Assembly: GCA_026645635.1 (NCBI GenBank)
Contig: JAPKMV010000085.1
Span: 1-9,689 of the forward strand
Reading direction: 5' to 3'
From: Caldilineaceae bacterium
GTDB lineage: Bacteria; Chloroflexota; Anaerolineae; Caldilineales; Caldilineaceae
Length of the DNA stretch: 9,689 nucleotides
Made by a program: the position numbers and the translations under genes
The notes under the pieces: generated by a model
Told to the model about the DNA's origin: nothing
Seen by the model: only the letters and a program-made list of their open reading frames with translations
The model's database searches: none
Part shown: positions 1-7,992 of the stretch, in pieces
Position numbering within the stretch: the first letter of the stretch is position 1
Layout: every line of letters starts with the position of its first letter

Positions 1-959
1 CCTATCGGCGTGGGGATCGCCTGTAGCAGCGTCAGCCCGGCGCGGGCGCCGAGATCGCGATACTCCTCCAGGGTGCGTTCGCGGCCATCGACCAGTACCA
101 GGAAGTTCAGGTCGAGCCAGGCGGCGACGCTCGGCCCGTCGTCGAGCAGGTATTCGATGATCAGCAGCCGCTTGGCCATGCCGTGCGGTGCGGTCAGCAG
201 CGCGGCGCGCACATTCTCCAGGAGGCGCAGGGCGCGATCCTCCGGCCAGTTGTGGATCACATTCTTGAGCACATAGCAGTCGGCGCCGGCGGGCACAGAT
301 TGGAAGAAGTCGCCGGCGTGCAGGTGCAGCCGCCCCGCAAAGTCGCTCATGTCGGCGTCGGTCATGGTGGGCAGCGTTGTGGCCAGGTCGAAGAGCGTTC
401 CCGTCACCGCGGGGTGAGTGCAGCGGCTGAAGTCGTAGGCGCGGGCCAGGGCCGCGTTGTCGGTGGTGGACAGGTCGGTCATGGCGCGGTGGAAGACGGC
501 CAGTTGCGCAGGATGGTCGGCCAGGTAGGCGAGCGAACCCTGTTCCGCCGTGGGCGAGATGCCGCGGCTGCTACCTTGCCGGAGGATTTCGACCAGCCGC
601 CCCCAGGGCTGATAGCGGTAGTCGGCGCCGTTGAGTTGGGCCGCCGCGCGCTGGCTGTGGGGATGGTCGCTGGTCAGCAGTTCACCTAGAGGCGCCAGGC
701 GATAGGTCTGCGTTTTGCGCTGCCAGGCCACCAGACCCAGCCCCGCCGCGCAGCGCAGAAAGCGCTGGAGTGCATCGGCGTCGGTGCCCGTTGCGTGCGC
801 CAGCGCATCCACCGTGCGCTCGCCCCCAGCCAGAAGATCCGCCAGGTTCAGTTCGGCAAACGCAGAAGTGATGCAGGTGTTCCAATTGCCATAGATCAAC
901 CCGCGCATCTGACGGAGCTGACTGTTGAGTTCATCTGAATTCTGGTCAGGTGCGGGCAT
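1..959 (-). CDS. CrtF-type SAM-dependent O-methyltransferase, lacking SAM motif I; 3' end outside window
   Basis: The frame is open from ATG 959 to the left edge (319 codons, no stop). Residues 17-100 form a winged-helix dimerisation domain typical of hydroxyneurosporene/plant-type O-methyltransferases (GLIYGNWNTCITSAFAELNL, then ADLLAGGERTVDALA). Residues 175-310 are the methyltransferase fold: YDFS at 175-178, TLFDL at 188-192, GDFF at 216-219, VIHNW at 234-238 with the expected catalytic His236, and DLNFLVLVDGRERT at 283-296. In the family, YDFS is followed by a VDVGGGxG loop that binds S-adenosylmethionine, about 27 residues before the GxLFDL strand. Here only about 8 residues separate them (RCTHPAVT), so motif I is missing without loss of frame. 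The protein may therefore be inactive or have lost methyl transfer. No clear Shine-Dalgarno precedes the ATG; a CA-rich leader does. Family assignment is firm, substrate unknown. Confidence 0.85.
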   Translation of the reverse strand, partial: MPAPDQNSDELNSQLRQMRGLIYGNWNTCITSAFAELNLADLLAGGERTVDALAHATGTDADALQRFLRCAAGLGLVAWQRKTQTYRLAPLGELLTSDHPHSQRAAAQLNGADYRYQPWGRLVEILRQGSSRGISPTAEQGSLAYLADHPAQLAVFHRAMTDLSTTDNAALARAYDFSRCTHPAVTGTLFDLATTLPTMTDADMSDFAGRLHLHAGDFFQSVPAGADCYVLKNVIHNWPEDRALRLLENVRAALLTAPHGMAKRLLIIEYLLDDGPSVAAWLDLNFLVLVDGRERTLEEYRDLGARAGLTLLQAIPTPI

Positions 960-980
960 GGGTGTGGGTGGGTGGTTTAC

Positions 981-1050
981 TTCACAATTCATACTTCACC
1001 ATTCACCATTCACAATTTCAAATTATGAATGGTGAATGGTGAATTGTGAA
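981..1050. repeat. Intergenic inverted repeat built of TTCACCA-type heptamers
   Basis: The left arm reads as five consecutive 7-base units (TTCACAA, TTCATAC, TTCACCA, TTCACCA, TTCACAA; 981-1015). The right arm, read on the minus strand from 1050, has four (TTCACAA, TTCACCA, TTCACCA, TTCATAA). Bases 981-989 pair with 1042-1050 and 997-1012 pair with 1026-1041, giving 25 paired positions with a 7-base bulge (990-996) equal to one unit and a 13-base loop. It lies between the long secreted-protein gene and the methyltransferase gene. No T-run follows on either strand, so it is not a typical intrinsic terminator. It could be a transcript-processing or stability element, or a dispersed repeat. Confidence 0.9.
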
Positions 1051-1072
1051 GTTGGGTATCTCTACTGGGAGA

Positions 1073-4000
1073 TCATTCGCCCGGCGCGAAGCTCATGCCG
1101 CCGCTGTCGAAAGGCAGTTCGAGCACCAGGTTGCCGTCGGCGAAGAGATAGGAGATGACGCTGGTCAAGTCGGTGATGAACTCCTGTTCCTGCGCGCCCT
1201 CCGGGCAGGCCATCATCGTGGTCACGGGCAGTTCGATGGTGATCTGATTGCCCTCCGTCGTGTAGCTGCCGCTGAAGGTGTTGCAGTCGGTCGTCGCCGA
1301 AGCCAGGCCGTCGGCCGCCAGCGTGAGCACGAAGGCGCCCGGCGTGGCCGGCTGCTTGACCGAGTCGTCGTTCATCTGCGTCTGCTGCCAGACCCACGGG
1401 TTGGCGGTCAGCTCGCCGGCTGCCGGCGCGGAGGTTTCCGCGGTGGCCGGCGTGGCAGCCGTCTCGCTTACCATCTGCAGCACACCATCCTGGAAGGCGT
1501 AGACGCGCTGCACGGCCTGGGTGGGACAGCAGGCGGGATCGTCCGGCCCCGCGGTCAGCATGTCAATGTAGATCATCTCTTCGACGATCGCCATGCTGTT
1601 GACCTGGACGCGGTCGCCCAGAAGCGCCACGCCCGTGTTCGTCGGGACACCGTTGACGTCTTCCACCACGGCCAGGTTGATGAATGTGCCGCTGCCGCCG
1701 CCGCTTTCGGCCAGGAGCACCGCAGCCGACCAGTTGCCGTTGAGCACGCCGTAGGCAATCGGCGAAGGCAGCAGCGTAACCTGGTTCATGCTGGCCGAGC
1801 CGGGCGCAGCCGGTTCACTGTACGCGCCGTCGACCAGCGTCACCTCGCCAGCCGGTATGAGGTCGGTCTGATAGGTCATGTTGGCGAGCACGTTGGGCAC
1901 CAGGGTGTTGGCCAGTTGTTCGACCAGGATCGACGCCATCATCGCATCCAGCGCGTCGAGGCCGGGCGTGAAGTCGGCGGGGGTCAGGCCGTTCAACTCG
2001 CTCACAACCTGAGCCTGGTAGGCAGCGTAGTCCGTGTTGACGAGATCCTGCACCTCCGCCGGAATCTCTTCATTGCTGTTGGGCAGCACCGTCGTCGTCA
2101 CCGGGATCAAGGCCGAGATCAGACGGCCATCGGCGGTCAAACCCTGGAACGCATAGCGCAATTGCCAGTTCATGACCGGCGAGGCATCCTGGACGAAGCG
2201 CGTGACCCAGCGCATCCCGGAGCCGCCATTGGCCAGGTCCACATAGCCAAGCTGCGCCGTGAAGTCATTGACCGCAGGCTGCATCGGCAGGAAGGCAATT
2301 TCACCGTCGAGTTCCGCCGGCCGGTCGGCCAGATAGCCTTCGAGCGCGGCCAGGGCGTCACTCACATAGGGGTCGCCGGCATCATCCCACATCTTCTGGA
2401 AAGCAGCGGCGTTGTAGAGGGCGGTGTAGCCCTTGTTCTCGTTCATGGCCGTGGTCGGGTCGTCGCCGTTGAAGGCCCAGGTGGGATGCTTCGGCTGGCC
2501 CTGCGCGCCCGGCGGCATGGAGTTGTCGTAGGGCACAGGCTGGATGATCGTGGCGCTCACCGATTCGGCGGCGGCGCCCGGCGTGATGGTGGCCGAGACC
2601 TGCGCCACGGGAATCAACTGTTTGCCGAACAACTGGTAGACCACGGTGGCCGGCATCGTCGGGCAGCACATGGGGTCGCTGGCGCTCTGCGCCACCATGT
2701 CCACGGCGATGTAGCCCTGGGGCGTGATCTCCAGATGGGTGACGTTGACGCGGTCGCCCAGCGTCGTCAGCGCGACATTGACGGGCGTGCCGTCCTGGTC
2801 GAGCACGACCGCCAGGTTGACAAACATCCCGCTGCCGCCGCCATTTTCGGCGGTGAGCACGGCCGCCGCGCTCTGGTCGTTGATCGTGCCGAACGCCATC
2901 GGCGCGGGCGCCAGGCTCACGGTGATGCGGTTCGCCGTGTCCTCATACTGGCCGTCGACCAGCGTGACCTCGCCTTCGGGCGCCAGGATCGACTGGTAGG
3001 TCATGTTGTAGAGCGCATCGGGCGTCAGGCTGCTGGCGCCGGCTGCGATCACCACCGACTCGACAATCGAATCGAGCACGCTGGGCGACGGCGTCCACTG
3101 GTCGTCGCTGCTCTCGTTGATGGTTGTGGTGGCTCCGGCCAGATCGACCGCAGCGTCGGCGGCGGCCTCGCTGGGCAGCGCCGTGGTCTCCAGGTTCGAG
3201 CTGGCCACGATCAGATACTGGTTGTCGTTGGTCAGACCCTGGAAGTAGTAGCGCACCTGGCCATTCAACACCGGGCTGACATCCAGCACCGTGCGGCCCA
3301 GGAAGCGTACACCGGCAAAGCTGTCGCCGTCGATGTAGCGCACCTGCGCGGCCAGATCATTTTGGCCCACGGTCGGCGGCAGGATCGGGAGCGGCGGCGC
3401 CGGCTCGTCCGGGCGGCTCGCCAGCAGCGCCTGCAGTTCGGCGATGGCGCTGGCGACGGTCAGGTCGCCATTCTCCTGGAAGAGCTGCACATACGCGTCC
3501 ACCGGATAGACGGCGATGGAGAATGCGCCGTTTTCCCGGGCAACGGTCGGGTCGTCGGCGCCGAAGGAGAGGAGCACGTGGGCCGGCGCACCGATCGGGC
3601 CGCCGGGCACGTCCGCCTGATAGGCTGCGGGCGGGACGATGGTCTGGGTGTAGCCGCCCGGCGCGTTCTCAACGGAGACCTGCGGCACGCTGCCGATCAC
3701 CGTGCCTTCGCCCGCGGTCAGCGTGGCGCCGTCCAGTGTGTAGGACTGGCGCACGATCTGCGTGGGGCAGCACATGGGATCGTTCGGCCCCTGGGTCAGC
3801 GCAACGAGCGTGACCTGATCGTCGGCGATTTCCATCGAAAAGACGTTGACGCGGTCGCCCAGCAGCGTCGTGGCGATGTTGACGGGCGCGCCGTCCTGCT
3901 CCGCGACAATCGCCAGGCTGGTGAAGATGCCGCTGCCGCCGCCGTTCTCGCCGATCAGCACGGCAGCGACTTCCTGCCCGTCGAGCGTGCCATAGGCGCG

Positions 4001-4252
4001 GGGCTGATCGACCAGCACGACGACGATCTGGTTCGCCGTGTCTTCATACTTGCCATCGACCAGTTGCACCGGGCCGTTGGCCAACACGGACTCGTAGGTG
4101 GCGTTGGCCAGCGCATCGGCGCTCAGCGCGTCGGACGGCGCTGTCTGCGCCACGACGGGCGGCTCGGTTGCCAGCGCCACGCCGGGCAGCGCCGCAGCCA
4201 GGAGACTCAGAATGAGCATCCAGGAAAGTAGTTTTAGGGTTTTTTGCTGCAA
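1073..4252 (-). CDS. Secreted A-B-A-B-A repeat protein with C-terminal META domain
   Basis: A 1059-residue protein of unknown function. It starts at TTG 4252, chosen because GGAGG lies 7 bases upstream and the reading begins directly with a Sec-type signal peptide (MQQKTLK, hydrophobic 8-27, likely cut after ALA near 28). There is no lipobox Cys, so it is probably released or wall-associated. The mature part has three A modules (about 47-175, 413-545, 790-923) and two B modules (about 190-360, 559-724), with helical linkers after each B. Every A module contains LVDGxY, a GGGSGxF turn, LGDRVxV and a DP(M/A)CCPT motif (Cys pairs 161/162, 529/530, 908/909). A Thr/Ala/Pro-rich linker (about 930-950) leads to a META domain (952-1055) with the family hallmarks DCNTFSGSY and TTMMACPEGAQEQEF. 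META domains occur in secreted, HslJ-like and protease-inhibitor-like proteins of mostly unknown role. I do not recognise modules A or B by name. Confidence 0.93.
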   Translation of the reverse strand: MQQKTLKLLSWMLILSLLAAALPGVALATEPPVVAQTAPSDALSADALANATYESVLANGPVQLVDGKYEDTANQIVVVLVDQPRAYGTLDGQEVAAVLIGENGGGSGIFTSLAIVAEQDGAPVNIATTLLGDRVNVFSMEIADDQVTLVALTQGPNDPMCCPTQIVRQSYTLDGATLTAGEGTVIGSVPQVSVENAPGGYTQTIVPPAAYQADVPGGPIGAPAHVLLSFGADDPTVARENGAFSIAVYPVDAYVQLFQENGDLTVASAIAELQALLASRPDEPAPPLPILPPTVGQNDLAAQVRYIDGDSFAGVRFLGRTVLDVSPVLNGQVRYYFQGLTNDNQYLIVASSNLETTALPSEAAADAAVDLAGATTTINESSDDQWTPSPSVLDSIVESVVIAAGASSLTPDALYNMTYQSILAPEGEVTLVDGQYEDTANRITVSLAPAPMAFGTINDQSAAAVLTAENGGGSGMFVNLAVVLDQDGTPVNVALTTLGDRVNVTHLEITPQGYIAVDMVAQSASDPMCCPTMPATVVYQLFGKQLIPVAQVSATITPGAAAESVSATIIQPVPYDNSMPPGAQGQPKHPTWAFNGDDPTTAMNENKGYTALYNAAAFQKMWDDAGDPYVSDALAALEGYLADRPAELDGEIAFLPMQPAVNDFTAQLGYVDLANGGSGMRWVTRFVQDASPVMNWQLRYAFQGLTADGRLISALIPVTTTVLPNSNEEIPAEVQDLVNTDYAAYQAQVVSELNGLTPADFTPGLDALDAMMASILVEQLANTLVPNVLANMTYQTDLIPAGEVTLVDGAYSEPAAPGSASMNQVTLLPSPIAYGVLNGNWSAAVLLAESGGGSGTFINLAVVEDVNGVPTNTGVALLGDRVQVNSMAIVEEMIYIDMLTAGPDDPACCPTQAVQRVYAFQDGVLQMVSETAATPATAETSAPAAGELTANPWVWQQTQMNDDSVKQPATPGAFVLTLAADGLASATTDCNTFSGSYTTEGNQITIELPVTTMMACPEGAQEQEFITDLTSVISYLFADGNLVLELPFDSGGMSFAPGE
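1484..1885 (-). repeat. Module A, copy 3 (residues 790-923)
   Basis: Begins ALANMTYQ-like (VLANMTYQTDLIPAG) and contains LVDGAYSEPAAPGSAS in place of YEDTAN, ESGGGSGTF, LGDRVQV and DDPACCPT. It is the most divergent A copy and leads straight to the Thr/Ala-rich linker and META domain, without a B module after it. Confidence 0.83.
2081..2578 (-). repeat. Module B, copy 2 (residues 559-724)
   Basis: Parallel to copy 1: FNGDDPT, the DALAALEGYLADRP helix, PAVNDFTAQ with a YVD strand, MRWVTRFVQDASPVMN and YAFQGLTADG. It is followed by a longer acidic, helical linker (about 725-786) leading to module A copy 3. Confidence 0.8.
2618..3016 (-). repeat. Module A, copy 2 (residues 413-545)
   Basis: Begins ALYNMTYQSILAPEG and contains LVDGQYEDTANRI, ENGGGSGMF, LGDRVNV and SDPMCCPT. 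An exact 22-base DNA match to copy 1 covers the LGDRVNV segment (2741-2762 against 3842-3863), and the flanking bases are also similar. This indicates a duplication within the gene, or later conversion between copies. Confidence 0.85.
3173..3685 (-). repeat. Module B, copy 1 (residues 190-360)
   Basis: Shared landmarks with the second B module are an FxxDDPT turn (FGADDPT), a helical ASAIAELQALLASRP stretch, PPTVGQNDLAAQ followed by a YxD strand, the VRFLGRTVLDVSPVLN strand and YYFQGLTND near the end. It contains no cysteine pair of the A type. Function is not known. Confidence 0.8.
3728..4114 (-). repeat. Module A, copy 1 (residues 47-175)
   Basis: First of three CCPT modules. It begins ALANATYESVLANG and contains LVDGKYEDTANQI, ENGGGSGIF, LGDRVNV and NDPMCCPT. 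Copies 1 and 2 share the unusual YEDTAN wording after LVDG, whereas copy 3 does not, so 1 and 2 look like the more recent pair. Confidence 0.85.
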
Positions 4253-4383
4253 AGTAATACCTCCGTTTGGCTTATGTTTATTTGCGTGAAAAAGGAGCAG
4301 GGCATGACGCCGGTCACCCTGTCAGGTTGCCCCTTCATCAACGACGCGCACGGCTCGCCTGTTCCCGCACGCGGCGTAGACGC
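4253..4383. other. Gap between permease and secreted-protein genes
   Basis: This 131-base gap holds the ribosome binding site of the TTG-started gene and an AT-rich patch (about 4268-4294) that could carry its promoter. I could not find a convincing -35/-10 pair with proper spacing, nor a hairpin followed by T-run that would end the permease transcript. Confidence 0.5.
4260..4264 (-). promoter_or_regulatory. Ribosome binding site deciding a TTG start
   Basis: The minus strand reads GGAGG followed by the 7 bases TATTACT and then TTG. This strong site at ideal spacing fixes the start of the long secreted-protein gene at the uncommon codon TTG, directly ahead of the signal peptide. Confidence 0.85.
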
Positions 4384-5244
<861 letters not shown>

Positions 5245-5251
5245 GGTCGAG

Positions 5252-5258
5252 CTCCTCT
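5252..5258 (-). promoter_or_regulatory. Ribosome binding site of the permease gene
   Basis: The minus strand reads AGAGGAG, with its GGAG ending 7 bases before ATG 5244. This selects the internal ATG over the longer open frame that begins at 5562. Confidence 0.8.
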
Positions 5259-5269
5259 CTCCTGGTCTT

Positions 5270-5323
5270 GCTGTTACGTGTTGCGTGTTGCGTGGAGAAA
5301 CGTAGCACGTAACACGCAACAGC
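5270..5323. repeat. Intergenic inverted repeat built of TTGCGTG-type heptamers
   Basis: The left arm is GCTG followed by TTACGTG, TTGCGTG, TTGCGTG (5271-5294 plus one base). The right arm (5306-5323) is CACGTAA, CACGCAA, CAGC. Full-length pairing of 18 bases has two imperfect positions; a shifted pairing by one unit also works (14 of 15), so the hairpin has alternative registers 7 bases apart. It sits right after the hydrolase stop (5327) and ahead of the permease ribosome binding site. No T-run follows, so it is not an ordinary terminator. Confidence 0.88.
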
Positions 5324-5326
5324 TGT

Positions 5327-6547
5327 TTATGGCCCGTTGGCAACAAGATAGTTGCGCATCGCTTCGCCGACAACCGTTGGTTCGCCGTAGTCGTCAAACA
5401 GGTTGCCCGCGGCGAACCGGCTGTCGCGCGCAGAGTACCAGTTCCACCGCTGCACCAGCCGGTTGTCGTCGGTGGGATAGCCGGTGGCCGGGTCGCGCAG
5501 CGCGGTGAACAGGTCGAAGCTGGCCTCCATGAACGCGACGACCCGCTCCGGCGGGAAGCCAAATTCCGGCGGCATCAGAATGCCATACTCGCTGATCCAG
5601 AGCGGCTTCTCCTGCTGGCCGTGCGCCGCCATCCAGGCGCGCATGGCGCGCACCTGCTCCTCCACCAGGCTCAGGTTGGCGTGGTCGGCCACGTCCCAAA
5701 GCTGACCTCGATGCACGATCTCAAAGCCGGGTGGGATGTTGGCGCCCCAGCCGTCGCGCTCCTCGCGCAGGACGAAGGCATGCATGTTCCACACATCGAC
5801 TGGCATGTCCGCGCCGTACACTTGCCGGTAGAACGCCCAGACTCGGTCGAGGTAGGTCAGGCGCAGCGGCGTGATCTGGCTGAGGCCGCCGATGGCTACC
5901 TGGGCCGTGGGGTCGCCCGCCTTGACCGCGGTGTAGGCGCGGTGATAGGCGATGGCATAGATTTCGGGGGGCGTGTTGTCTTGCCAGATGACGTCCGGCT
6001 CGTTGCCGATCAGCCAGGTGAGGCCGGGGCTATTGGCGGCCAGAGCGCGCAGTTGGTCGGTAGTGGGGTAGAGGCGGCCGTTGCGCATCCGCACCATGGG
6101 CGTGTACTCCATGCCCAGGGGCGCAGGCGGCGCCGCAACTGCGCTCGTCCCGCCCAGGCCGAGGAAGCCGCCGCTTTGCATCTGCCGCACCGTCCAGTCG
6201 AGATACCAGCCGGGCCGCGGGATGAGCCAGTTGTAGTAGAGCGGGCTGCCGTCCACAATGCCCACGCCGACGCGCCAGATGAGGGTGGCGGTCTGGGGCG
6301 GCGAGGCAGGCTGGAGCGCAGCCGCCGTGCGCAGGGGAAGCGTCTCGGGCCGGGAGTGGCGGCGGCCCTCGTCGTACTCCGCCGGCACCAGGGTGTCGCT
6401 CGCCACCCGGTCTTCGGGCACCCATTCGATCCGGCTGCGCGCCACCAAGAGCAGGGCCGCCAGCAGCAGCGTCGCCACTGCTGTGACCACAAGGAGAAAG
6501 GTGCGGATGTGAGATGGCTGGCGCAAGAGCGAGTTTGATTCAGGCAT
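5327..6547 (-). CDS. Membrane-anchored clan-A-type glycoside hydrolase
   Basis: A 406-residue protein with a short cytoplasmic N-terminus, one membrane segment (about 16-36, [20 protein letters not shown]) and a Pro/Ala-rich spacer before an extracytoplasmic catalytic domain (about 90-400). The domain resembles a (beta/alpha)8 retaining hydrolase: WLIGNEPD (178-185) carries the acid/base candidate Glu183 after Asn, DVWNMHAF (251-258) matches the strand with a conserved His, and PLWISEYGI (315-323) carries the nucleophile candidate Glu320. The Asn-Glu and late Glu on separate strands are the clan GH-A signature; I cannot name the family, so the polysaccharide it acts on is unknown. It begins 24 bases after the patatin stop, so it is probably on the same transcript. 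No Shine-Dalgarno is visible, and no other start exists in that gap. Confidence 0.82.
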   Translation of the reverse strand: MPESNSLLRQPSHIRTFLLVVTAVATLLLAALLLVARSRIEWVPEDRVASDTLVPAEYDEGRRHSRPETLPLRTAAALQPASPPQTATLIWRVGVGIVDGSPLYYNWLIPRPGWYLDWTVRQMQSGGFLGLGGTSAVAAPPAPLGMEYTPMVRMRNGRLYPTTDQLRALAANSPGLTWLIGNEPDVIWQDNTPPEIYAIAYHRAYTAVKAGDPTAQVAIGGLSQITPLRLTYLDRVWAFYRQVYGADMPVDVWNMHAFVLREERDGWGANIPPGFEIVHRGQLWDVADHANLSLVEEQVRAMRAWMAAHGQQEKPLWISEYGILMPPEFGFPPERVVAFMEASFDLFTALRDPATGYPTDDNRLVQRWNWYSARDSRFAAGNLFDDYGEPTVVGEAMRNYLVANGP

Positions 6548-6571
6548 GGCGCATACAACACGCGCGACGCA

Positions 6572-7990
6572 CTAACTGACCAGCCGCTCTAACCGTTGCA
6601 GGTTTTCTTCGAGTTTGCTCAGCGACTCGCGAATCCCGTGCGGCGCCGGTTTGTCTTGGTGGCTGGCATGGTTGCCGGACAGGATCACTTTGCGCACGAC
6701 CTCCGGGTCGTCGCCGCTGGCGTGCATCAACTGCAACTGCTGTTCCGCGCGTTCGGGACGCAGCGTGACGCCATGCCGGGCCAACACCTGGCGGTAATAC
6801 TGATAGTCGTTCATCAACCCCGTCGTCACCGTCTCAAACCCGTGTTCGACCAGGAGCATGCGGCTGCCATAGTACATCGGGTTGTAGTTGAACATGCGGT
6901 GGTCGTCCCAGCCCGGCTGGATCAGGATGATGTCGACGTCCGGGTACTTGACCTTGAGATTCTTGATGTGATAGCGCAGACTGGAATGCAAGATGGTGCG
7001 CACCGTCTGGTTGAGAATCGCCTGCAGGCCGTGTTCGCGGATGTAGGACTCGTTGGGGTGGGCATGGGTGGCGTTGAGCGGCACCATCGGGTTGATGCAG
7101 ATGACCAGCTTGGCGCCCGCTTCGATGGCCAGGTCGAGACTTGCCGTACCGTGCAGACCGCCGTCCACATAGTCGCGGCCGAAAATCTGCACCGGACGGT
7201 AGAGCAGGGGAATGGCGCTGCTCGCAGCCACGGCGCGGCTGATCGGCACGACGCCTTTGCCCCCTTGGCCGAACACCGCACGGTTGCCGCTGTCCAACTC
7301 CGTCGCGACGATGTAGAGCTGCTTTTCGAGGAAATCGAAGCGGTTGCAGCGGCCCGGCATCTCCAGGACGCGGCGCATGTAACGCTCGAGCGCGTTGCCG
7401 TCGTAGATGCCGCTGGGAAGCAGATCGGAGAGTTCCCACAGCAGATCCGAGATCGCAACGTCGCCGGAATGGGCGATGGTGTTTACGCCGATCTGCCAGA
7501 GGGCGCGCGGCAAGTTCACCAACCGGCGAAAGTAGCCCCCATAGTTGGCGTGCAGCACATCGCCGACATGGAAGCCGCCGATCTCCGGGTGCTGGTTGTC
7601 GATCGACTGGATGATTTCGCTGGGCGTCAGCCCGTTGACGATCAGCGCGGAAACCAGGGCGCCCGCGCTCGTGCCGACGTAAATGTCGAAGTCGTTGACG
7701 CTCAGCCCCTCCAGCATCTCGTCGATGGCGCGCAGGGCGCCGATCTCGTAGACGGCGCCGGTAATGCCGCCGCCGGCCAACACCAGCGCGACCTTGTTCA
7801 ACGGTCGTCGGTTGTGGTGCTGCGCCTGGCTGCTCGATTGCGGGCTGGAACTGCCGACTGCACGCCCGTTCGCATGGTGATGTCCGTTGACGCCGTTGCC
7901 GTTGTTCCTGGCGGTGGGGCTTTTCAAAATCGATTTCATGTTGGTTGATCTACGCTGACTTTCCCAATTCGCCCGCTGGGGGCGAGCCAT
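6572..7990 (-). CDS. Patatin-like phospholipase (RssA/YlbK type)
   Basis: A serine hydrolase using a Ser-Asp dyad, expected to act on acyl esters of lipids. With ATG 7990 the protein has 472 residues. The oxyanion-hole motif AGGGITG is at 72-78, the nucleophile elbow GTSAG at 106-110 (Ser108) and the Asp-Gly-Gly motif VDGG at 275-278 (Asp276). Residues 25-61 are a low-complexity, Asn/Gly/His/Ser-rich tail ahead of the catalytic domain, and the C-terminus ([17 protein letters not shown]) looks like a short coiled coil. There is no signal peptide, so it is probably cytoplasmic or membrane-peripheral. The start overlaps the stop of the PhaR-type gene by one base (TGATG). A GTG at 7993 and an ATG at 7939 ([12 protein letters not shown]) are alternatives; the latter removes only 17 residues of non-conserved tail. 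Confidence 0.92.
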   Translation of the reverse strand: MARPQRANWESQRRSTNMKSILKSPTARNNGNGVNGHHHANGRAVGSSSPQSSSQAQHHNRRPLNKVALVLAGGGITGAVYEIGALRAIDEMLEGLSVNDFDIYVGTSAGALVSALIVNGLTPSEIIQSIDNQHPEIGGFHVGDVLHANYGGYFRRLVNLPRALWQIGVNTIAHSGDVAISDLLWELSDLLPSGIYDGNALERYMRRVLEMPGRCNRFDFLEKQLYIVATELDSGNRAVFGQGGKGVVPISRAVAASSAIPLLYRPVQIFGRDYVDGGLHGTASLDLAIEAGAKLVICINPMVPLNATHAHPNESYIREHGLQAILNQTVRTILHSSLRYHIKNLKVKYPDVDIILIQPGWDDHRMFNYNPMYYGSRMLLVEHGFETVTTGLMNDYQYYRQVLARHGVTLRPERAEQQLQLMHASGDDPEVVRKVILSGNHASHQDKPAPHGIRESLSKLEENLQRLERLVS

Positions 7991-7992
7991 CA
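7988..7992 (-). promoter_or_regulatory. TGATG stop/start overlap
   Basis: On the minus strand the PhaR-type gene ends with TGA (7992-7990), whose last base begins the patatin ATG (7990-7988). There is no strong separate ribosome binding site, so re-initiation by the same ribosomes (translational coupling) is the likely way the patatin is made. Confidence 0.65.

Noticed and set aside
10..689. Plus-strand frames of 88 and 168 codons near the left edge
   Set aside because: They are antisense to the methyltransferase, whose domain order is recognisable over the full stretch; neither shows a protein motif.
981..1050. CRISPR-like or terminator reading of the heptamer repeats
   Set aside because: Units are 7 bases, adjoining and inverted, with no spacers, and no T-run follows the stem on either strand. 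The same argument applies to 5270-5323.
1046..4231. Open plus-strand frame of 1061 codons antisense to the META-domain protein gene
   Set aside because: It mirrors the real gene codon for codon in a high-GC region. Its translation is His/Arg/Gly/Val-rich with no recognisable domain, while the minus-strand frame has a signal peptide, internal repeats, a META domain and a strong ribosome binding site.
5621..6538. Open plus-strand frame of 305 codons antisense to the hydrolase gene
   Set aside because: Composition is Arg/Gly/His-rich without domains, and the opposite strand encodes a coherent membrane-anchored hydrolase.
6596..7948. Open plus-strand frame of 450 codons antisense to the patatin gene
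   Set aside because: Shadow of high-GC codon use; the patatin frame carries GGGxxG, GxSxG and DGG motifs, the shadow carries none.
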